Shown piece by piece: positions 33,057 to 41,662 of a stretch of 64,000 nucleotides of DNA. The position numbers and the translations under genes were made by a program. Below the pieces are notes generated by a model, which was not told the DNA's origin, did not search any database, and saw nothing but the letters and a program-made list of their open reading frames with translations. Position 1 is the first letter of the stretch. Every line of letters begins with the position of its first letter. The stretch covers positions 126,501 through 190,500 of the forward strand of contig CANDOC010000002.1 in the NCBI GenBank assembly GCA_947387575.1, given 5' to 3'. The DNA comes from Spongorhabdus nitratireducens (GTDB taxonomy: Bacteria > Pseudomonadota > Gammaproteobacteria > Pseudomonadales > Endozoicomonadaceae).

Positions 33057-34910
33057 ATGAATCAGCTGGCCGGTAAAGTCAGGCTTGCGCTTGGCATTTG
33101 TTTTCTGTGCTTGTCTGCAACATCTTTTGCCAGTTTTTGTGAACAATGCAGGAAAATGTATAGCTACCCTTCGCAGTGCCCCCTGCATAACAAGCACCAA
33201 CCCAACGGGCATGTACCAACTCCATACTCTTGTATTTCAGGCTGTAAAGCCGGGTATTGGTCTGCTTCTCCGCCGGACCATGTCTGGCATTCATTCACTC
33301 AATATTACGCCACTCTGACCGGACAAAACTTATCAGCAGCAATGCCCTCTACTCTTCAAAGCAAGCTAGTCAGCCTTGAAGGGGGAAATCACTTTTCTTC
33401 CTTGTTTGGAGAGCTATGGAAGAAAAGCTACCTGTCAGACAGGCGCCCCCTTCCCTATGCTTCGAACTATATTCTGGTGCTTGATACTAGCAGGATCAGT
33501 GGCGACAGTTTTTTTCACAAACTGGCCGTATTAACTATCAAACTTCTGCCGAAAGAAGCCCCCGCACCATCCTCTCAATGTGTCGAACAGCACTATCATC
33601 TGTACAGCACCCGAATACCGGAGAAGGAAGAAGACCGGCTTATAGATACATCGCAAGCGGGCTACTTTGCAGTCGTAACACCTACAGGTATCTATAAAAT
33701 AAGTACCAGGGAAAGAATAACGCCTGCAGCCCTGACATCCTTTTATCAAGAACAGGCAGACTTAGCTTTATCCCAATCAGCACCAGCTTGCTGTCTTCCA
33801 TACGTCACCCGCCAGCCCAGAGATGAAGCTGCATTATCACGTCAAGCTCTGGCAAATCAGCCATGTATCGAAATGCTCGACAAGGCATTATTCGTTGTTA
33901 TTCTTGACCCTCCCATGGAGCACAAAAATTTGCTGCCAACGCTGTTCAAATCTTTGTTACTGGGCGAAAACAGAAACCGCTGGTTTGACAAAAGTTTGCA
34001 GATTATTGCCGTTGGAGAGCAGCATATAGGCCTGAATCTGGCGCATTCACATGTAGATGGTACAACCTGGGTTGAGCGACTTGGCAGAGAGCAGATCAGA
34101 TACGATACGGAATGCCATGCAGAAGCCAACCTTGCTTTTGATGGTCCACATCATTTTGACAGTTTACCTCCCGAGTTCCCCAGCCAGATAAATGAAGGAC
34201 CAAAGACTCCCTGCGCTTTCTTTCATAAGGCGTTCCGGAGCCCTGAGCTACAAAGACTGGCAGATGCTATGGGCGAAAAGAAAATCAAAGATTTCAGTCT
34301 CGATGCATTCGTGCAAATTGCTATCGTTGCCGCTCAGTACCAGGTATTGGTTGTGCCGGATGGCAAATTCAGGAACACCTATGAAAGTGTTGCAATGAGC
34401 AACTACCACTTCGGTCGAACAGAGTGTGCAAGGGCTGTTTGTGAGGCATCTATACAGTACGCTACCCATCCTTCACAGAAAAATCTGGTAAAAGCGCTTG
34501 GTACCCATAAACAACAAATACGCATTCTTAAAAGTGGCAGAGGGTTTGAACGAGCCCTATTTCTGGCGCATACACTTCTGACAAAGCAGGAGCGCGACCA
34601 GTTACCGGCTTCTGTAACCAACGCACTTCAATGGCTGAACCAGAGCCCTATTTCAACCAGTAACCTGAGCCCACCAACCTTCAGACACTTTGTATTTTGC
34701 CCCACGACAGATGATGGTTTTGGTATAGGTTACTCTATTGCTTTCGAAGAGATTCGATTTAACATCAGCTGTTTCCAACCTTATTACGAACAGGCGCAAC
34801 AATTACGAGATGAGCTTATTCGTCAGTTTGAGCAACAGCTGACTTTATTGGGAAGTGACTATGAGCAGCTACAATCTCTTTTCCGGCAGGAACAACAAGT
34901 CGGAAGCTAA
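33057..34910 (+). CDS. Exported carnitine/choline O-acyltransferase homologue
   Basis: The 617 residues have a signal peptide (1 to about 26) and a short Cys-rich segment (Cys28, 31, 41, 59, 63). They then match the carnitine/choline acyltransferase fold along its length. The N-terminal LWKKSYLSDRRPLPYASNY matches the family WxxxxYLxxRxPl region. NRWFDKSLQIIAVG is at 307-320, followed by the catalytic histidine His330 in GLNLAHSHVDG (family pattern GxxxEHxxxDG; Glu is Ala here). TYESV at 441-445, HFGRTECARA at 451-460, KALGTHKQQIRI and TTDDGFGIGYSI also match. The family transfers acyl groups between CoA and carnitine or choline and is mainly eukaryotic. Activity outside the cytoplasm would need CoA there, so a host-directed role is possible but unproven. 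Confidence 0.85.
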   Translation: MNQLAGKVRLALGICFLCLSATSFASFCEQCRKMYSYPSQCPLHNKHQPNGHVPTPYSCISGCKAGYWSASPPDHVWHSFTQYYATLTGQNLSAAMPSTLQSKLVSLEGGNHFSSLFGELWKKSYLSDRRPLPYASNYILVLDTSRISGDSFFHKLAVLTIKLLPKEAPAPSSQCVEQHYHLYSTRIPEKEEDRLIDTSQAGYFAVVTPTGIYKISTRERITPAALTSFYQEQADLALSQSAPACCLPYVTRQPRDEAALSRQALANQPCIEMLDKALFVVILDPPMEHKNLLPTLFKSLLLGENRNRWFDKSLQIIAVGEQHIGLNLAHSHVDGTTWVERLGREQIRYDTECHAEANLAFDGPHHFDSLPPEFPSQINEGPKTPCAFFHKAFRSPELQRLADAMGEKKIKDFSLDAFVQIAIVAAQYQVLVVPDGKFRNTYESVAMSNYHFGRTECARAVCEASIQYATHPSQKNLVKALGTHKQQIRILKSGRGFERALFLAHTLLTKQERDQLPASVTNALQWLNQSPISTSNLSPPTFRHFVFCPTTDDGFGIGYSIAFEEIRFNISCFQPYYEQAQQLRDELIRQFEQQLTLLGSDYEQLQSLFRQEQQVGS

Positions 34911-34913
34911 TAA

Positions 34914-35558
34914 TCAACGGATTTCGGTGACAACTTGCTCTATGGGGTAGCGTACCTTGGATGCTTTCACTGGTGTGTTAAAGTCATCCTCATGCCTGTG
35001 CCCAACAATACCAACAACAACGCTGTTCAGCCCTTTTTCTTTCAACCCCAGCAGCTCATCCATTTCCTCACGGGAAAAACCTTCTACCGGGCAAGCATCC
35101 AGTTCCAAAAGAGCACATGACAGTAAAAACTGCCCAAAGGCCAGATAAACCTGATCCCTTATCCAGTACTTACGCTCGGTTGCATCCATACTGTTGACAA
35201 AGCCCCCCAGGAACTCAACCCGAGCCTGATTGACTTCAGTACCACGCTGCTCTGCCACCAGTTCTTCCAGAGCCTGCAGGTCTTCAATTTCGTATGTAGT
35301 TTTTCCACAGAACACGAACACATGTGAAGCGTCATCAAATTTCGCTTTATTGCTATCCCATGCACATTGAGACAAGCGACGCTTTTCTTCAGGGTTGGAG
35401 ATCACATAGAAGTGCCAGGGCTGGCTGTTAATAGAAGATGGAGCCAGTCGTAAGGTTTCTATCAGTTGTTGAGTTTTATCTTCTGCAGCAGGCTTGTCAG
35501 CATCAAACACCTTTGTTGCATATCGACTGGACAAAACACGTGCCAGATCCACAGACAT
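34914..35558 (-). CDS. NfsB-type oxygen-insensitive NAD(P)H nitroreductase
   Basis: This FMN flavoenzyme of the nitroreductase fold reduces nitroaromatics and quinones. The ATG at 35558 has AGGAG six bases upstream and gives 214 residues (E. coli NfsB has 217). RYATKVFDADKP, LRLAPSSINSQPWHFYVI and GYFA-type C-terminal stretches (EEMDELLGLKEKGLNSVVV) match. A 27-codon upstream extension lacks a site and is rejected. It converges on the acyltransferase gene with three bases between stop codons. Confidence 0.92.
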   Translation of the reverse strand: MSVDLARVLSSRYATKVFDADKPAAEDKTQQLIETLRLAPSSINSQPWHFYVISNPEEKRRLSQCAWDSNKAKFDDASHVFVFCGKTTYEIEDLQALEELVAEQRGTEVNQARVEFLGGFVNSMDATERKYWIRDQVYLAFGQFLLSCALLELDACPVEGFSREEMDELLGLKEKGLNSVVVGIVGHRHEDDFNTPVKASKVRYPIEQVVTEIR

Positions 35559-35659
35559 AAACGACTCCTGAAGAACAGATTGAAAGCACCAGACTACATC
35601 ATTCCAGGGGATCACGGTAAGATAGCCCCACTTCGGCAAACACCTACACCTTAACTCTT

Positions 35660-36337
35660 ATGACAATATCACCAGACCTGATTCCGGGTAGCTGGCAATG
35701 GTTCTTTGTCTGCTGTGCAGCTATCGCTTTACTGGTCGCCATCAGAAACTTCCCTTTCCGCTCGGTTTTTACAGTCTCCACCCGGCAACACCTGATACTG
35801 GGCAGTATTATTTTTCTGTTCTGCCTGTGGACACTGGGTGTCAAACTGGAGAATGAAGTTTTGAGGCTGCATTTTATTGGACTTACAGCGGTGGTAATGC
35901 TGATTGGGTGGAGTCCCGCCGTGGTATCCGGGCTGATCGCCCTCGGCCTGCTGAACCTGACATCTGCCAGTGACTGGAATGCCTTTACGATCAATTTTTT
36001 CTTCTGCGTTCTGATTCCGGCGACGGTAACAAAGCTAACCCTGCTCACGGTTTCACAGATAAAACTCAATAACCTGTTTATCTATATGCTGGGCGGAGGC
36101 TTTTTCGGGGCGGGGCTGGTTAGAATTGTTATGGCCGGTGCCTTTTATCTTCTCGCCATGCTGAGCGCACCAGATTCAGCACTGGTTGCAGCAGAAGAAC
36201 AGTATCTACCTTACATGTTACTGGCAGCATTCCCTGAAGGTTTTATTAATGGAACGCTGGCTTCAGCTATGACCGTGTTCTTTCCAGACTGGGTTCGCAG
36301 TTATGATGAACAGCGTTACATTGAAGGTGGAGATTAA
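35660..36337 (+). CDS. CbiM-like energy-coupling-factor family membrane protein
   Basis: The 225 residues contain six or seven hydrophobic segments. The C-terminal part LPYMLLAAFPEGFINGTLAS is typical of CbiM/PF01891-type S-components of nickel or cobalt transporters and of orphan membrane proteins annotated as ECF transporter permease. No CbiQ/CbiO or metal-enzyme genes are adjacent, so transport function and substrate are uncertain. It is a single gene, divergent from the nitroreductase by 101 bases. Confidence 0.75.
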   Translation: MTISPDLIPGSWQWFFVCCAAIALLVAIRNFPFRSVFTVSTRQHLILGSIIFLFCLWTLGVKLENEVLRLHFIGLTAVVMLIGWSPAVVSGLIALGLLNLTSASDWNAFTINFFFCVLIPATVTKLTLLTVSQIKLNNLFIYMLGGGFFGAGLVRIVMAGAFYLLAMLSAPDSALVAAEEQYLPYMLLAAFPEGFINGTLASAMTVFFPDWVRSYDEQRYIEGGD

Positions 36338-36408
36338 ACCCCTGCCCACAGACTTTCAGCTACAGTCTTTCAGCCAGCCGATTCAAACCCGACTGGCTAA
36401 TTCCCTCA

Positions 36409-37116
36409 TCACAAATGGGTTGTTGATTTTCTCGGTGAGATCAACTTTCCGTACATATTGATCTGTACCGACTTCAACAGATCAAATGTTTCACCCTCCG
36501 GTACCGCACAGGAAATCAGGTTATCCAGCACCAACATGATATGCCCATGCACATTGGCCCAAGCATTACAGGCCAGAAACCAGGCTGGCTCTGTGGGAGG
36601 ACAGATACCGGTAGCTTGCCCTCTTTCAAACAGCTGTACCAATGTTCCCATTAACCTTTCACGGGCAGCTTCTACATCAGGGTAGTCACGGTATTCACTG
36701 GAACCTGGCCCGAAAATCAATCGATACGCCTCCGGGTTCGCCAGTGCATACTTGATACAGCCATCAGCACCCGCCAGCAGTGCCTGCTCGGGGTCTTCCA
36801 GATCATCAATAGAAGCCAGCATATGCAGAAACATCTCATCAATGCCCTGTGCTGCCATTGCTGCCAGCAAACTCTTTTTGTCGGCAAAGTGACGGTAGGG
36901 GGCCGACTGGGACACACCGATAGAGCGCGCCAGTGCTCGCAGGCTCAAAGTCTCTGCACCCTGTTCATTCAGGTGATTAAATGCAGCTAGCAGTAGCGCT
37001 TCACGCAAATTGCCGTGATGGTAACGGTGCTTTTCTACTGCAACTGCACAATCCGCTTCTGCAGCACTAGCCGGTTCTGTTGTAGCAGCTGTTTCAGTGG
37101 CAGCAGTTGTTGTCAC
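36409..37116 (-). CDS. TetR-family repressor of the adjacent RND efflux genes
   Basis: A helix-turn-helix of TetR type is clear (REALLLAAFNHLNEQG, then LSLRALARSIGVSQSAPYRHF and DKKSLLAAMA), followed by a C-terminal ligand domain with WFLACNAWANVHGHIMLVLD. The first about 30 residues are a low-complexity Thr/Ala/Glu stretch, unusual for the family. The frame opens with GTG and no ATG is available before the DNA-binding domain. It is divergent from an RND membrane fusion protein/pump pair, the classic arrangement for a local repressor induced by pump substrates. Confidence 0.9.
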   Translation of the reverse strand: MTTTAATETAATTEPASAAEADCAVAVEKHRYHHGNLREALLLAAFNHLNEQGAETLSLRALARSIGVSQSAPYRHFADKKSLLAAMAAQGIDEMFLHMLASIDDLEDPEQALLAGADGCIKYALANPEAYRLIFGPGSSEYRDYPDVEAARERLMGTLVQLFERGQATGICPPTEPAWFLACNAWANVHGHIMLVLDNLISCAVPEGETFDLLKSVQINMYGKLISPRKSTTHL

Positions 37117-37245
37117 AATTTTGTTCCATTATCAGAGTGTCTATTTCGGAAATCATTTTTATCACGTACGGATCGCTATTTCATGCTTTGGCTCAACAAG
37201 CTTGTGCCTTATTTGTCTTTCATTTTGTGATAGCCGCCAACATTG

Positions 37246-37274
37246 TTGACAGTGAATACATCGATCTTTAGAGT
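37246..37274 (+). promoter_or_regulatory. Sigma-70 promoter of the RND efflux operon
   Basis: A perfect -35 TTGACA and a -10 TAGAGT are separated by 17 bases, ending 37 bases before the start of the membrane fusion protein gene. The 195-base region shared with the divergent TetR gene should also hold the repressor operator, which I could not identify. Confidence 0.7.
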
Positions 37275-37311
37275 GGCCGCATACATTTAAAATAAAAATA
37301 CAGAATCCCGG

Positions 37312-38406
37312 ATGATGTCATCTCGCCTATTTGAGCCTTTCAAATTCAGCTCGCTATTCTTCCTGACTTGCGGTCTTGCTTTTGGCTTCAGTTCTAAAGC
37401 GGTTGCGGCTCAACCCGGTGAACCGGTTGCGGTATCAGTGACACCGGTAAAATATGTCCAGACAGCCAGAACGATTCACACCAGCGGCCGGCTTGAATAC
37501 AAATCCATACAGCGATTGTCGTTCAAAACCGGAGGCCCGGTCGCATCAATTACTGTCGACGAAGGCGATGCTGTCACAGCAGGACAATTACTGGCCGCTC
37601 TCGAAACAGAGGAAATTGACGCCAGGCTGGCAGAAGCTGAATCCCGTCATGCCAACGCCAAAGATCGCCTGAAACGATTGCAGAACCTGCAGCACAATAT
37701 GGTATCGGATCAACAGGTACAGGCTGCTCAGACAGAAAGAGATGTTGCCGCTTCACACTTGCGTATAGCTCGCTTTAACCACCGTTATTCTCGCATTACT
37801 GCGCCTGCTTCCGGACATATTGTTCGACGCGCTATTGAACCCAGTGAGCTGGTCACGCCCAATCAGACTGTTTTTGAGCTGGCCGATGAAAGCAAGGGCT
37901 GGGTGATCCGTACCGGGCTGGCAGACAGGGATATTGTCCGGGTAAAGCCAGGCGATCAGGCCAGCATCCGTTTTGATGCGTGGCCGGATACAGATTTTAT
38001 GGGAGTGGTTTCTTCTATTTCCCCGACAGCCTCGATCAGCACCGGCACTTTCGATGTTGAGATTACCCTGAATATAACCTCTCGCCGTCTTTATCAGGGA
38101 TTGATCGGACGCATTACCATTACCCCTCAGCATCAGGAAACAGTCGCATACCTGCCGCTGGCCTCACTGACATCCTCCCGCAATGGTATGGCCACCGTAC
38201 TGACGGTTAATTCTGAATCCGGTACAGCAGAAACAGCCAGCGTCCGAATGCTGTACCTGAAACACGGGCAGGCAGTGATCAGTGATGATTCCACCAATGT
38301 TCTGCCGGAAAGTGCACTGGTTATTACCCAGGGCGCAACACTGCTTAAAGCCGGTGACCCGGTTCAGGTTGCTGATAACAAAGTAGCCGGGGAGCAAGCA
38401 TTATGA
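37312..38406 (+). CDS. RND efflux periplasmic adaptor (membrane fusion protein)
   Basis: This adaptor links the inner-membrane pump to an outer-membrane channel. The 364 residues have a signal peptide (LTCGLAFGFSSKAVAA), a lipoyl half (LSFKTGGPVASITVDEGDAV), an alpha-helical hairpin (residues about 100-150), the second lipoyl half (YSRITAPASGHIVRRAIEPS) and a beta barrel. There is no lipobox cysteine. It overlaps the pump gene by 4 bases (ATGA). No outer-membrane channel gene follows, so a TolC-like protein encoded elsewhere is expected. Confidence 0.92.
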   Translation: MMSSRLFEPFKFSSLFFLTCGLAFGFSSKAVAAQPGEPVAVSVTPVKYVQTARTIHTSGRLEYKSIQRLSFKTGGPVASITVDEGDAVTAGQLLAALETEEIDARLAEAESRHANAKDRLKRLQNLQHNMVSDQQVQAAQTERDVAASHLRIARFNHRYSRITAPASGHIVRRAIEPSELVTPNQTVFELADESKGWVIRTGLADRDIVRVKPGDQASIRFDAWPDTDFMGVVSSISPTASISTGTFDVEITLNITSRRLYQGLIGRITITPQHQETVAYLPLASLTSSRNGMATVLTVNSESGTAETASVRMLYLKHGQAVISDDSTNVLPESALVITQGATLLKAGDPVQVADNKVAGEQAL

Positions 38407-41400
38407 AGTTGCCCCGGTTAGCGATTAATAATCACCAGTTCACACTGGTCATTATTTTACTATTGATGTGCCTGGGCGTTCTCTCATTCAAGAATATGCC
38501 CCGTTCGGAAGACCCTATATTTGTCTTCCCCATGTCCTCAATCACGGTGCTGTATCCCGGTACCAGTCCGGTGGATATGGAAAAGCTGGTTGTTGATCCG
38601 ATTGAAGACGCTATTTACGAACTGGATGATGTCAAAGTTCTGAAGACCAATATGGAAGATGGTCTGGCTGTTATTCGGGTCGAGTTTTTATACGGTTCGG
38701 ATCCGGACAAGAAATACGACGATGTCGTTTCTGCCATCAGCCGTATTCGAAAAAATTTGCCACAGGATATCCAGCTGTTGGATATCGAAAAGATCAGTCC
38801 GGGTGATACCAATATCCTGCAGGTTGCACTGCTGTCTGAAACAGGACCGTTTGCAGACTTGAAAACACATGCCGAAAAGCTGGAAACACTGCTGGAGCGT
38901 GTTGATGGTGTGAAACGTGCTGATATCGACGCACTACCTGATCAGCAGGTATTAGTGCTGGCTGATCTCGATCGAATGAATGCACTGGATATTGGCCTTA
39001 ACCAGCTGGCTCAGGCTGTCAGAGCCTCCGGAGCCAACCTGCCGGGAGGGCATGTTGTTGCCCAGGACAGTCGATTTACTGTCCGCACCAGTGGTGACTA
39101 TCGCTCACTGGAAGACATTCGTCGCACAGCCATCCAGTCAGAACCCGGCCGGGTTGTCTACATAGAAGATGTAGCCGAAGTCAGAATTGATGATGCGCTG
39201 CCTGTTTACAAGGCATTCCATAACGGCTCTCGCGGAGTATTTATTTCAGCCCTGCAGCGCAAGGGCAGCAATATTATGGAGGTGATGGATAACCTGAAAC
39301 TTGCTGTCACCCGCTTTGAACAGCAGCTGCCGCAAAATATTACCCTGCAAATAGTGCATGACCAGAGCGAAAGCGTTGATCAGCGCGTTAATGACTTCTT
39401 CGACACTCTGTTGCAGGGGTTGTTACTGGTTGGTCTGTTAACTCTCGCTTGTCTTGGCTTGAGAGCAGCGACGGTGGTTGTTCTGGCGATTCCCATGTCG
39501 GTAATCATTGCCCTGGGCTGGTTGGATTTTTCCGGCTTTGGGCTGCAGCAGATGTCTATTGTGGGTCTGGTTATCGCACTGGGGCTTTTGGTTGATAACG
39601 CCATTGTTGTTACCGAAAATGTAGGCCGTTTTCTGCGCACAGGGCATGACAGTCTGACCGCGGCCACAGAAGGCGCCAGTCAGGTTGGATGGGCTGTTGT
39701 CAGCGGTACACTGACAACGATTCTGGCATTTTTCCCCGTGCTGTTACTGCAGACTCATGCCGGCACCTTTATGCGCTCCATGCCAGTCACAGTAACACTG
39801 ACGCTTATCGCCTCACTGGTTATCGCGCTTACGTTGACACCATTGCTGGCCAGTCGCTTTCTGAAAGTAGGAAAAAGCACTCGGCCGCCAGTACTTCTGA
39901 GAGGAATGAATAGCTTCTCCTCAGGCCCTTTCAGCGACATATTGAATATTGCCCTCAACAACCCGACAAAAGTAGTGGTGGTATCGGTACTGATTCTTGG
40001 GGCTTCTGTTTCTCTGGTGCCACAAATTGGTGTCAGCCTTTTTCCCAAGGCTGAAAAGCCAATGCTGTTGATCAATATTGATATGCCCGAAAATGCTGAT
40101 CTGGAAGCGACCAGCGCAATGGCTCAACAAGTTACCCGGCTGATTGCCAGGCAGCCGCTGGTTTCCAGTGTTACCGCCAATATCGGCAAGGGAAATCCCC
40201 GGGTTTATTACAATATCTTCCGTAACCGGCAAGTACCCAGTTATGCCCAGCTGCTGGTCAAAATGAAGTCTGGCAGATTACAGGATGTTGAACCCATGGT
40301 AGATGAGCTGCGAAAGCAGTTCAGGCAGCTGCCCAGTGCCAATATCCGGATTAAAGAGCTAATGCAGGGCCCGCCCTATGAAGCACCGGTTGCCATTCGA
40401 GTGCTGGGAGATGACTTGCAGCAACTGCAGCAGGCTGCCGCCATGGCATTTGATGTTATTGCAGCCCAACCGGGTGTAATCAATGCCGATAACCCGCTGG
40501 ATAAACCCCGGATGGATCTTCAGGTCAGTATCAACCGGGAAAAGGCTGCGATGCTCGGTGTTCCTGTCAATGCTATCGACGAGGCGGTAAGAGCTGCACT
40601 GGTTGGTATGAAAGTCTCCCGCTTCCGGGCCAGCAATGGCGATGACTATGACATTCTGATTCGGGGACAGGGGCAGCAATCACCGGAGATAGACCTGCTT
40701 GATCGTACCAGCGTTATGTCTACCAGCGGTAACCTGATTCCCTTGAAACAGCTGGCCAGTCTGTCTCTCAATGATGTTCAGGCCCGGCTGCAACATTATG
40801 ACAAAGAGAGAATGGCCCGGATCACCGCCGATGTTGATTTTGGATACTCAACTGAAGCGATTACCAATGAGATTGCAACAGAACTGGCCAAGGTTGAGTG
40901 GCCACAGGGCATCCATTGGGAAGTCGGTGGTGAGCAGGAGCAGCGTAAAAAGTCCTTTGGCGGAATGAATCAGGTCTTGCTGGTCGCACTGTTAGGTATC
41001 TTTGCTGTACTGGTATTGCAGTTCCATTCTTTTATTCAGCCGCTGATTATTTTTGCTGCCATTCCCTTTGCAGTTACCGGTGCAATTCTGGCGCTTTATC
41101 TGACAGGCTATACCTTCTCATTCACCGCGTTTATCGGACTGACTTCGCTGATTGGTATCGTTGTAAATAACTCGATTATTCTGGTCGATCATGCCAACCA
41201 GCTGCGGCATCAGAACCTATCCACCCGAGAGGCAATTCTGGCTGCAGCACAGGTACGTCTCGTGCCGATCCTGCTGACAACTATGACTACAATTGGCGGC
41301 CTGTTACCACTGACACTGCAGGGCTCTGGCATGTGGTCTCCCATGGGGTGGTCAATCATCGGAGGGCTGCTGGTTTCCACCCTGCTGACACTTATTGTCG

Positions 41401-41441
41401 TACCAGTGCTGTACCAATTGCTGTCCAGAAAAAACCTGTAG
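38403..41441 (+). CDS. RND efflux pump permease
   Basis: This proton-driven inner-membrane transporter has 1012 residues and twelve predicted membrane helices in two halves. Each half has a large periplasmic loop. Motifs include ALGLLVDNAIVVTENV in the first half, with the paired Asp of TM4 appearing as LVDNAI, and SLIGIVVNNSIILVDHAN in the second half. The length and the divergent first helix (NNHQFTLVIILLLMCLGVLSF) fit the MexK/HAE1-like group with short adaptors. It is expressed from the TetR-controlled promoter with the adaptor. Substrates are unknown. Confidence 0.93.
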   Translation: MKLPRLAINNHQFTLVIILLLMCLGVLSFKNMPRSEDPIFVFPMSSITVLYPGTSPVDMEKLVVDPIEDAIYELDDVKVLKTNMEDGLAVIRVEFLYGSDPDKKYDDVVSAISRIRKNLPQDIQLLDIEKISPGDTNILQVALLSETGPFADLKTHAEKLETLLERVDGVKRADIDALPDQQVLVLADLDRMNALDIGLNQLAQAVRASGANLPGGHVVAQDSRFTVRTSGDYRSLEDIRRTAIQSEPGRVVYIEDVAEVRIDDALPVYKAFHNGSRGVFISALQRKGSNIMEVMDNLKLAVTRFEQQLPQNITLQIVHDQSESVDQRVNDFFDTLLQGLLLVGLLTLACLGLRAATVVVLAIPMSVIIALGWLDFSGFGLQQMSIVGLVIALGLLVDNAIVVTENVGRFLRTGHDSLTAATEGASQVGWAVVSGTLTTILAFFPVLLLQTHAGTFMRSMPVTVTLTLIASLVIALTLTPLLASRFLKVGKSTRPPVLLRGMNSFSSGPFSDILNIALNNPTKVVVVSVLILGASVSLVPQIGVSLFPKAEKPMLLINIDMPENADLEATSAMAQQVTRLIARQPLVSSVTANIGKGNPRVYYNIFRNRQVPSYAQLLVKMKSGRLQDVEPMVDELRKQFRQLPSANIRIKELMQGPPYEAPVAIRVLGDDLQQLQQAAAMAFDVIAAQPGVINADNPLDKPRMDLQVSINREKAAMLGVPVNAIDEAVRAALVGMKVSRFRASNGDDYDILIRGQGQQSPEIDLLDRTSVMSTSGNLIPLKQLASLSLNDVQARLQHYDKERMARITADVDFGYSTEAITNEIATELAKVEWPQGIHWEVGGEQEQRKKSFGGMNQVLLVALLGIFAVLVLQFHSFIQPLIIFAAIPFAVTGAILALYLTGYTFSFTAFIGLTSLIGIVVNNSIILVDHANQLRHQNLSTREAILAAAQVRLVPILLTTMTTIGGLLPLTLQGSGMWSPMGWSIIGGLLVSTLLTLIVVPVLYQLLSRKNL

Positions 41442-41474
41442 CAACTTTACAACGCTTGTTTTTTGATTCCTGCT

Positions 41475-41508
41475 GCCCGGCTATGCCCCTACATACCGGG
41501 CTTTTTTT
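41475..41508 (+). terminator. Terminator of the RND operon
   Basis: GCCCGG plus TATG pairs with CATA plus CCGGGC (one bulged C), followed by CTTTTTTTC. It lies 33 bases after the pump stop codon. Confidence 0.88.
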
Positions 41509-41662
41509 CAACGCATCACAGTATCAAGTGCAGACCCTAAATATCAGGACAAATATGTATTTTTTCTTGTTCCCATGAATGACCACACCAAAAACGTGCG
41601 CTTTCCCTAAACCGTGCTTTTCTTATAACTCAGGATTCCCCTGAGATAAGACCAACCCGGTT

